DNA of 64,000 nucleotides, taken from contig JAKUHH010000040.1 in the NCBI GenBank assembly GCA_022701365.1, positions 806,001-870,000 of the forward strand. Direction: 5' to 3'. Below, piece by piece: positions 55,501-64,000 of the stretch; position 1 is the stretch's first letter, and the number at the start of each line of letters is the position of its first letter. A program made the position numbers and the translations under genes. Source of the DNA: Mycocentrospora acerina. Lineage: Eukaryota > Ascomycota > Dothideomycetes > Pleosporales. The notes under the pieces are model-generated. The model was not told where the DNA came from and did not search any database. It worked only from the letters and a program-made list of their open reading frames with translations.

Positions 55501-57891
55501 GAGGAGGCAAGGCTTGGAAGAGAAGAATTGACGAAGAGCTTCTGCGCGAAGTATACGCAGCACAGACCGATCCTAGCGCAACAAATGGTACCCTCGACAA
55601 CATAGAGTTGGCCGATGCTACTGCCCAAGCTGCTGTGGAGCCTCTGAAGAAAAAGCAGAAGACAGCTGCTATGGCAAACGGAGACAGCGAAACGTCAACT
55701 CCCGAGCCTGCGACCAAAAAGAAGGAGAAAGAAAAGCCTGCACCTCCACCGAAAGCACCAACACCTCCACCCGTTCCAGCCCAGCCCAAACTCAAGAAAT
55801 TGCCATGTGCTGTTTGCCGGTCGGCGGAAGGACAACGTCTGGAATGCGCAGCTTGCCGAATGACTGTCCACAAGTCCTGCTATGGTGTTGATGAAGTTCG
55901 GCAAGCCAACAAATGGTACTGTGATACGTGCAAAAACGACAGAAAGGAGAGCGTGTCATATGTAAGCAATGTGCAAACAAGAGTTGTAGCGGCGTGCTAA
56001 TTGTTTCTAGACTTATGAATGCGTTCTCTGCCCCCGCAAGATTACCGAGATAGACTTCTTTGAACAGCCCAAGGTTTCCCACAAGAAGAAAACTGACAGG
56101 GATAGGGAGAAAGAGCGGATGGAGAAAGAACTTGTCGACAAGGCCAAAGAAGACTATCGCCTCCAGCAGCAGGAGAAGGGTCGACCTTTGGTTCCCCGTG
56201 AGCCCCTCAAGCGTACTGCCGATAACAACTGGGTTCACGTGTACTGCGCGCTCTGGCATGCTGAGATAAAATTCAGTAATGCTGCCCGATTCGACATGGT
56301 CGAGGGAATTGGAGCAAGAACACTGCGATATGATCAGGTTTGCAAGCTGTGCAAAACGACAAACGGCGCTTGTGTTTCATGCTTACAGTGCCACGCCAAC
56401 TTTCACGTTGGCTGTGCACACAACAGCGGGTACACGTTCGGGTTCGACATTACTCCGGTGAAATCTACACGAAGAGATGTTGTGACGACAGTTACCCTGA
56501 ACGGAGACACGGGCTCCATGGTTGCCGGAATATGGTGCAAGGAGCACACGCCCCCAAAACTGGGTTTCCATTCAATAGACGAGGAGGTGAAGGAGGCCGG
56601 CACGGTCGCCTTGCAGCTCTTTGCGCGTGAGTGCAAACAGGCAGACTTGACACTCACGGGTACAGCACGCAAGGCCAACTTGGTTGATCAATCGACTCGT
56701 GTTGCCCCGCTGTCCGTGCCAACGCAGACGAATCGCCGAGCTTCTACTATCGCGACACAGACGCCAACGACTACCAGAGGTCGACAGTCAAATGCAGGCC
56801 TGGTAGTGGAGGAAACTTCCAGCGAGCTCGTATTGCCCAAGCATGAGCGGGAGTGTGTTCGGTGCAAGGTAGATGTTAGTCCTCGGTGGTGGAAAGTGGA
56901 GGCAACATCACAATCCCCGCAGCATGACCCTCGTGCTGTGGATGCCCCGTTGGCTACCAATGGCACAGATCTAAACGGACATGTTGATCTTGACAAGAAA
57001 CCGCTCCTTGAAAACGGTCAGATTGTCAATGGATCTGTGGATCGCATGATGGCTGATGCGCCACCTGCCATGTCTTCCATACCGCAAAGTCAGTTACGGA
57101 TCAACACCAACGTGACAGACATCGACTCTACTGGTTACATGTGTCAGAAGTGTCACTGGAGGAAGCTAAATGGTGTAGATGACGAAGAAGAAAAAAGAGA
57201 ACGGTCGGTCTCCGTCGTTCCTGAACCACAGCTTTTGGCTCTTCGGTCTCCTCCAGTACAGGCTTACGCACCGCCGTCACTCTCTCAGTCCACACTGCCT
57301 TCGTGGGGGGCGCAAGGCGGTCTCCCACCCCTTCCTTCCAACCAACCTCCGCCATTGCCAGCGTGGCACAATGTCGGACCGCCTCCAGGGCCTCCCCATC
57401 CTCCTCCACAACATCACCCGCACAACGGAATTGGACATGCACCGCTGCATGGTCCATCTGTGAGCCACCATGCACCGTTTCACTCTCCATTCCACGCGCC
57501 CAACGGATATCCGCCATACTCGGGAGCACCAGTGCACTCACAAATGCCCTTGGCTCCTATTCGTGGATCGTATGGACCGCCTTCTGTCAGCGGTCCTCCA
57601 CCGCTTCATCTTAACAATGGACCGATGATGATGAACGGGATGCATTCGCCTCGAGACATGCCATACTCGCCTACACATCCCTATGGTCGCTCAAGCGAAA
57701 GCCCTTTTACCGCTCCCCCGCCGGCAGTTCCGCAGTACGCGCCCATGCATCACGGCAGCCCTGCACCCGGTCGGCCTGAGGCTCCGAGGGATACGCTGAT
57801 GCGAGACGCTCCACCTGTGACTTTGGCACCGACTGAACGGTTAAGCACAGGAGCCAGCGCCAGCCCTTCACTTCGTAACTTACTGCACTAG
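52584..57891 (+). CDS. SNT2: SNT2-like chromatin factor (BAH, PHD, SANT, ePHD)
   Basis: Four exons, 52584-53454, 53550-54033, 54083-55961 and 56011-57891, encode 1704 aa. After a disordered N-terminus: BAH domain from about residue 291 (DHVYLVCEPPGEPYYLCRV); PHD1 at about 442-490 (CKRCVGYC, CAVCHNTYHMNC); an ELM2-like part near 546-600; SANT-like helices near 718-811; a GATA-like finger near 858-908 (CKFCNARHSRQWRR); PHD2 near 1025-1072; and an extended PHD near 1080-1230. A further C-x2-C/C-x2-C pair lies at about 1361 and 1457. The tail is Pro/His-rich. Yeast Snt2 forms a complex with Ecm5 and Rpd3 and is a histone E3 ligase and stress regulator; SNT2 homologs in plant-pathogenic fungi affect autophagy, conidiation and virulence. 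Introns are 95, 49 and 49 bp. Confidence 0.93.
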
Positions 57892-59260
57892 ACCATTTTG
57901 TTTTGTTCATCTCCTTGTTCTAGGAGTGAGTGTACTATTTTTTTTCCACAACGGCTTTTCCTGGGCATTTAGGGTTGGAGTTGGCAATGCTCTTGGCATT
58001 TGGTAGGGTGACGTGGAAGTGGGCTGTGGCGCAGTGGGCATGCTGAGAAAGTGTTACAGGATGGTTTCTGGGGCCTACAATGTGCCGCGTATCATATTCT
58101 TGGGCGTGCGATGGCAGGAGGAGTTTGGTGGCACGATACCACTGTTTTCCTTTTCTGTTTGTTTTTATTGCCGCGGCGAATTCTATAGTGGCTGACCGAA
58201 ATACGAGGATGCTGCGTCGCGTCGTCTTGGGAACGGATCAGGGGGGTTAGTCAAGAAGGTTTTTGGCAGTCGAGCGTCTGGTGTACGTGGCATGTAGAAG
58301 TAACTATATGTGAGACTACAGTTTTCACACACACGCCTTTTCCCTGCCCCAAAGTGATTGTACGCTTTTTCCCGACGATCAGACTGTTGTTTGTTGTGGC
58401 GCTACCCATTGCACAGCCCAATATAAAGCCAAGCTTTCCAATACTCGATAGATAGGAAGCTAATGCAGCGTCGTGTACGCACAGACACCAGTACATCCGA
58501 TCGACGCGTTCCTTGCATATGTACCCCGACCTCCTTGGTTTCGCGCCTCACCCTCTCCAACCTCGAGGATCCTTCATTCGTCCAGCCACTTGCGCAAACC
58601 AGCGACCATTTTTTTCTTTCCTTCTTTAGGCTTGTGTATCCAACCCGCTCTCTATTTGGATTTCTTTTTTTTTTTCCAAAATCCTTGACTCGAAATCCTG
58701 GCCCTTTCCCTTTTCAGCGCAGCACGGCATCTTTTTTATAAATCCATCCATCTAGCTATCGATTCGACTGCAAACCTTTAGCACCTGGACATTACCATTT
58801 TTTTTATTTGCTTCCATCTATTTGTCTGCACATCTTGCCTTGTGTTGCGACTTGCTGCACGACGAGGACTTGCATCCGCGCATTCCGAAGCTGAGGAATA
58901 TATTTTTGGTTGGGGGCGCGGCATTGCATCTTGCCTCAGGAATACCCCTGGGAGTCTTGAAACAGCGACACTCGACACGGACGAAACGGTGAACGTTGTA
59001 GGGTAGAGCATCTGCGACAACGCTCTCAAAGCGTAGGTTTCGAGATTGAGCGGCGGTTAGCCAGTTGCTGCGCCACTATACATTGCTGGGGTGGTGGTCA
59101 AGGCAGTCCTGGGCTGACCCAACTCCTATTATCCTGCCACGTCGACTTCTTAGGAGTTGACTATCTTACTTTAAACTGCTGAAGAGCTGTTTGGAGAGTT
59201 GCTGAAAATAAAGGGTGTCGAGAGAGAAAGAAATAATATCACGGACGAAAGAAAGCAAAC
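57892..59260. other. Intergenic between SNT2 and the PY-motif membrane-protein gene
   Basis: 1369 bp. Contains homopolymer T runs (near 57940, 58665 and 58798) and no recognisable gene. Presumably the SNT2 3' UTR and the next gene's promoter. Confidence 0.55.
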
Positions 59261-60105
59261 ATGGGCATACTATCACATCTTCAGAAGAGGTATTGCGTAC
59301 AGTACGCGGATGGATATGAGTGTTATCGAGAAGATGGATTCTGGTACAGCGATGTAAGTCGTTTCCCCCTTGACATTTCATTCTCAGTCGTCAAGAGCAT
59401 GCAACAAAGAGATGGAACAATATCTAACACTTGTTCTGCAGAAAGGAATAATCGTCAAATGGGCCATCCTAGCCGCCTTCTTCCTCACCTTCACAATCTG
59501 GTTCGTTGGCGGGTACATGCACGCGAAATCGCGGTTAAGAAAGGGTCTCCCACTACTAGCATACCATCGCGTACGTGCCCTACTCCCCACCCCTACACAC
59601 ACACATGTGTATATATATATACCTACCAAATACATCTTACTAACACCACGACGATACACAGTTCCTCATCCCCCGCCAATACCGCGCCCGCCCCCCACAA
59701 AACCACTTTACCTTTTACAACCAGCAACAACAACAATCACAACAACCCGCCTACCAGCAATACCCATATCCCTACTCACAGCAGCCATACACACAGCGCC
59801 AAGACGGCGCGGCCTACCCCGAGGCACCACCAATGTACAATGGAGATGCACCACCGGGGTACTTTGCGCCACCTGGGGCGAGCAAGGTGTCGCCGAACCA
59901 GGGGGTGGAGATGGGGAGGTTTGACGGCGGGTTGGCACAGGGCGGGCAGCAGCAGAGTGGTGTGGTCGGGGGGAGTTCAGGGAATGCAAGTGGGAGTGGG
60001 AGTGGCAACGGGGATTTGGAGGCGCAGAGTGCCGTGTTGCCGCCTAGGCCTCCGCAACAGGCAAAGGTTGGGTTGGGCAAGCTTGTGGATAGGTTTAGGC
60101 GGTAG
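59261..60105 (+). CDS. Single-pass membrane protein with PY motifs (RCR-like)
   Basis: Exons 59261-59353, 59442-59570 and 59662-60105 encode 221 aa. A short N-terminal part with YCVQYADGYECYRED precedes one transmembrane helix at about 38-59 (WAILAAFFLTFTIWFVGGYM). A basic anchor (KSRLRKG) follows, then a Gln/Tyr/Pro-rich cytosolic tail. The tail holds two PPxY motifs, PPMY (130-133) and PPGY (138-141), typical ligands for Rsp5/Nedd4 WW domains. The layout matches fungal RCR-type and related trafficking adaptors, but the family call is by architecture only. The (GA)n stretch after the stop is in the 3' flank. Confidence 0.75.
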
Positions 60106-60119
60106 GGGAGGTTTTTTTT

Positions 60120-60210
60120 GAGAGAGATGGAGACAGAAAGAGGGAGGGAGAGAGAGAGAGAGATGAATAGGAGAGAAATGAGAGAAAGAGAGAGAGAGCG
60201 CGCGTGACTG
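60120..60210. repeat. (GA)n-rich low-complexity tract
   Basis: Imperfect GA/GAAA purine run right after the PY-protein stop, ending in gcgcgcg. Confidence 0.8.
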
Positions 60211-60374
60211 GATCATGCTAAGTTTTTTTTGGGTGGAGAGAGAGGAGAAAATGTATGGGGGGTTTATCATAATAATTCATGCAACTCTTGACTCATTTTA
60301 CATATTTGTTTGTTTGTTTGTTTATCTGATTCTGTTTGTGGTGGTTGGTGATGGTGCAGTGCCTTTGTTTCTAC

Positions 60375-61149
60375 TCAATCGATGTCCATTGCATCCCAAT
60401 CGTCCTCCTTGGCCTGTTCCTTCTCCTGGGGTATTACATCCACCACCTCCATGTCCCGCTGCTTCCTCGCCGCTGCTGCTTCACCATATCCACTTCCACC
60501 TCCACTCCCACCCCCTACCCCCTGCCTCTCCCTGATCCTCTGCCGCGCCTCGACAATGGCCTTGCGCACACTGTCCCTCTCCTCGGGCACCGTCAAGCTT
60601 GTGGGCACGTTGTACAGCACGACCTGGTTGTGCTCTGTGGGGGCGGGCGTGGGGCCGGCGAGAATGTGCAGGGGGATCTTGGAGAGGTGCTTCTCAATGT
60701 CTGGCAGGAAGATGGGGTGGTGCGAGTCCGAGGGGATGGAGTCGAGCTCGGCGGATAGGTCGGAGATGTAGATGCGGTGGGGGGTGTCTTCGATGGACAT
60801 GTCGTCTTGTTGGAGGGAGGAAGAAGAAGAAGAAGCGGAGGGAGTGGTTATTGGGGCAAGGGACGGGCTGGTGGAGTCGGAGACGGGGAAGTACAGGCGG
60901 GTGCCATTGCGGTCGACTGTGTGGTGGGGATGGTGGTTAGGTCTGGGTTCTGGTATGGGCATGGGACGGGGGCCTCTCACCTAGGTTCAGCAGGTCGAAG
61001 CGCTTGCTGAGGCGCTGCTCACTCTCGAGCGAGCTGTCGGCTGGGCGCTTCCGGCCATGTGGTGGTGTGTGTGCATGTGGGTGTGCATACAACTGCATCT
61101 GTGTCTGGCTTGGGGCGTCCTGGCTACCGGGCGCGACAGTCTGCGCCAT
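60375..61149 (-). CDS. Conserved-looking fungal protein of unknown function
   Basis: Exons 61149-60981 and 60916-60375 encode 236 aa; the 64 bp intron splits a Val codon (FDLLNLVDRNGTRLYFPV). The first part has an NLS-like GRKRPADSS and SKRFDLLNL, the middle FLPDIEKHLSKIPLHIL and VVLYNVPTSLTVPEERDSVRKAIVEARQR, and the end is acidic (EDDWDAMDID). These blocks look conserved, but I do not know a name or function; a nuclear protein is inferred from the basic patch and acidic tail. ATG 61147-61149 is the first in frame; another ATG four bases upstream (61153) opens a 9-codon out-of-frame uORF that overlaps it. Divergent from ALA1. Confidence 0.65.
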
Positions 61150-61441
61150 CCATGGCACCGCGTCTCTTTCACAGGCCGGCAGTAAGCGCGCAGTGTGGTG
61201 TGTTCACGTCGGCGGTAAAAAATACAGGCGGAGAGAGAAGGGGGAGCGTCGAACCGCGGCCGGTCATGCCATGGTGCCGGGGGTTATAAGACGCCGGGCG
61301 ACAGAGCTGAAGCTTCTCGAAGGCGTTGGAAGCGGCGCGTTCCCGGGCAGGCAGGCAGACCAGACCCGAGCCGACCACGGCCACCGCACCCCCACCTTCG
61401 CGCCCTGAGCTCGGCGCACCCAGAGTTTCGACCCTATTCGC

Positions 61442-64000
61442 ATGCAGTGGCTGCGCAGAGCAAGCGCCCCTCTGAGTCACCCCCGACGGCGAGGAGCTTT
61501 GTCGTGCCCCAGCATCGGCCGCCTTGTTGCCAGACACCCGCCACGACGACCCTCGCCGCTGCTGCCCCGACTGCCTCTGCCACGCTGCCCCGCACCCTGC
61601 ACGCGCCGCTTCGCTGCCACATTGCCGCTACCCCTCCACGGCCACGCCCACGGCAACGGCAACGCGCCCGCCGCCACCATGTCGCTCGTCGACGAGAAGC
61701 ACGAGTGGAATGCCGCCCGCGTGCGCCAGACCTTCTTGGACTACTTTGAGGAGCGTGGCCACAAGTTTGGTACGTGTTTTTTTTTCTTCCTACCAGCCCA
61801 GCATCACCGTGAATGACCATTGCAATCACCACTTTTACCACTGTCACTTTCACTACCCCCACCAGTGTCCCTTTCACTACCCCCACCAGTGTCCCTTTCA
61901 CTACCACCAATACTTTCACTACCCCTACCCCTACCCCCACCACTACCACCACTACCACTATCAATACCACTGCCACTATCCTTACAACTACGACTACTAC
62001 CCCTACTACCCCTACTACCCCTACTATCACCATCACCTCCAAGAAATGCCAATTGACCTTCACAGTCCCCTCCTCCTCGGTCGTCCCCCTCTCCGACCCC
62101 ACCCTCCTCTTCACCAATGCCGGCATGAACCAGTACAAGTCCATCTTCCTTGGCACCGTCGACCCCTCGTCCGACTTTGCTACCCTCAAGCGCGCCGCCA
62201 ACTCGCAAAAGTGCATCCGCGCCGGCGGCAAGCACAACGACCTCGACGATGTCGGCAAGGACAGCTACCACCACACCTTCTTTGAGATGCTGGGCAACTG
62301 GAGCTTCGGCGACTACTTCAAGGAGGAGGCCATTGGCTTCACCTGGGAGCTGCTCACAAAGGTCTACGGCATCGACCCCCAGAGGCTGTACGTCACCTAC
62401 TTTGAGGGCGCCGACGGCCTCGAGCCTGATCTCGAGGCCAAGGAGCTGTGGAAGAAGAATGGCGTGCCCGAGGACCACATTCTGCCTGGCGACATGAAGG
62501 ACAACTTCTGGGAGATGGGAGACCAGGGCCCGTGTGGGCCTTGCTCCGAGGTGCACTACGACCTGAGGGCCCCCGTCGACGGAAAGTACAGGAATGCTGC
62601 CGATCTCGTCAACAAGGACGACGCCGAGGTCATTGAGATCTGGAACAACGTCTTCATGCAGTACAACCGCGAGCCTGACAGGTCGCTGCGGTCGCTGCCC
62701 AACAAGCACATTGACACGGGCATGGGCTACGAGCGTTTGGTCTCGGTGCTGCAGCACAAAATGTCCAACTACGACACGGACGTCTTCACACCGCTGTTCA
62801 AGACGATTCAGGAAATCACTGGTGCGCGCGAGTACAGGGGCAAGTTTGGCAAGGACGACCCAGATGGCATCGACACGGCGTACCGAGTCGTCGCCGACCA
62901 CGCCCGAATGATGAGCTTCGCCATTGCCGACGGCGGTGTGCCCAACAACGTCGGCCGAGGATACGTCGTGCGTCGAGTCCTCCGACGAGGTGCCCGCTAT
63001 GCGCGCAAGTACTTCGAGGTCGAGATTGGCAACTTCTTTGGAAAGATCATCCCCACACTCGTCGACCAGATGGGCGACATGTTCCCGGAAATCAGGAAGA
63101 AGCAGCTGGACATTATTGAGATTCTTGACGAGGAAGAAAAGGCCTTTGCCAAGTCGCTGGATCGCGGAGAGGGAATCTTTGAAAAGTATGCCCAAAAGGC
63201 AAAGGCCAAGGGGTCCAACGACCTGGCTGGAGACGACGTCTGGCGGCTGTACGATACCTACGGTTTCCCCGTCGATCTTACAAAACTCATGGCTGAAGAG
63301 CGCGGCCTCAACATCAACGACAAGGAGGTTGAGGAGGCGCAAGAGAAGGCTCGTGAGGCCAGCAAGGGCGACAAGAAGGCTGCGGGTGTGGTGGTCAAGT
63401 TCGATGTGCACGACCTGGGCGCCCTGGACAACATGAGCGAAGTCCCCAAGACGGACGACTCTGCAAAGTATGGCCGCGAGAACATTACGGCTACCATCAA
63501 GGCCATCTACCACAACAAGAACTTCCTCAAGAGCACAAAGGAAGTGCCCGCGGGCGAGCAGTTTGGTGTTTTGCTTGACAAGACAAACTTCTACGCCGAG
63601 CAGGGTGGACAGGAGTTTGACACTGGACGGCTACTTGTTGATGGCGAGGCAGAGATTAGCATTGAGAATGTGCAGGTCTACGCTGGATACGTCCTACACA
63701 CTGGCTTCATCAAGTACGGTGAGTTGAGCGTCGGCAGCGAGGTCATTGCCGAGTTTGACGAGCTGCGACGACACCCCATCCGCAACAATCACACCGGCAC
63801 ACACGTCCTCAACTACGCCCTCCGCGAAGTCCTCGGAAATGAGGTCGACCAGAAGGGCTCTCTCGTTGCACCAGAGAAGCTGCGCTTCGACTTTTCGCAC
63901 AAGGCGGGATTGTCGGATGCTGAGTTGGAGAAGGTTGAGAAAATTTCCAGCGATTACATCAAGCAAAACTCTGAAGTCTTTGCAAAGGACGTACCACTCG
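61442..64000 (+). CDS. ALA1: Alanyl-tRNA synthetase, N-terminal part (runs off the window)
   Basis: Exons 61442-61769 and 62066->64000; the C-terminus lies outside. The class II core is clear: [68 protein letters not shown], and the editing domain with [19 protein letters not shown] (HxxxH zinc site). It charges tRNA-Ala. Two in-frame starts exist: ATG 61442 adds 79 Arg-rich residues without Asp or Glu, an apparent mitochondrial presequence; ATG 61679, in a perfect GCCGCCACCATG context, gives the cytosolic protein. The first ATG has a weak context (C at -3), so leaky scanning could make both. The 296 bp intron carries tandem repeats. Confidence 0.95.
61840..62030 (+). repeat. Tandem repeats inside the ALA1 intron
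   Basis: Two to three copies of a 24 bp unit (tttcactacccccaccagtg plus tccc) at about 61850-61925, then accactacc- and ctacccctac-type short repeats to about 62030. They lie wholly within the intron and explain the open frames seen on both strands there. Confidence 0.75.

Noticed and set aside
61804..63513. 569-codon minus-strand frame opposite ALA1
   Set aside because: It is antisense to a clear synthetase domain and to intron repeats; the long open frame reflects codon bias.

Overview
The window is nuclear DNA of a filamentous ascomycete (Pezizomycotina). Evidence: short GT-AG introns of about 45-100 bp with CTAAC-type branch points, dense genes on both strands, fungus-restricted families (HET domain, Zn2Cys6 regulators, RTA1, DUF2985, 2EXR-type proteins) and filamentous-fungal versions of SNT2, MPH1 and ERO1. 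A dothideomycete, perhaps Pleosporales, fits the protein style, but no marker here proves it. All gene models below were spliced by hand; the exon lengths of each sum to an open frame.

Layout. 1-12.8 kb is a conserved housekeeping block: a partial HECT_2/UBE3D-like gene, sterol C-4 decarboxylase ERG26, a tandem-UBC E2 (UBE2Z-like), TRAPPC4/Trs23, proteasome RPN10, a Borealin/Nbl1-like chromosomal passenger subunit, a DHH exopolyphosphatase and a DUF2985 membrane protein. 12.8-22 kb is gene-poor: one bHLH-zipper regulator flanked by 2.9 kb and 4.6 kb without a recognisable gene. 22-27 kb holds a 2EXR-type protein and the rRNA/tRNA cytidine acetyltransferase KRE33/NAT10. 27.1-40.5 kb is an AT-richer accessory island: a HET-domain gene, an APH-type kinase, an RTA1 transporter next to a UPC2-like Zn2Cys6 regulator, a RidA-family protein, decayed or repeat-like sequence, and an assembly gap flanked by poly-G. 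40.5-64 kb is conserved again: ERO1, a Cdc25/Acr2-type rhodanese, the FANCM helicase MPH1, a cysteine-rich GPI protein, the chromatin factor SNT2, a PY-motif single-pass membrane protein, an unknown nuclear-type protein and the start of alanyl-tRNA synthetase.

Shared themes are protein quality control (UBE3D-like, E2, RPN10, ERO1), chromosome and DNA maintenance (Nbl1, MPH1, SNT2) and translation (KRE33, ALA1). The most notable observations are gene-structure details: a start codon split by a very small intron in TRAPPC4, a GC-AG intron in the bHLH gene, a stop-free intron of 66 bp and a cryptic last exon ending in -MDEL in ERO1, two in-frame starts in ALA1 consistent with mitochondrial and cytosolic forms, a perfect tandem forkhead/MCB element directly upstream of the Nbl1-like gene, and a second divergent UBC fold in the E2. 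I found no convincing wholly new system; the accessory island is the best place to look for one.
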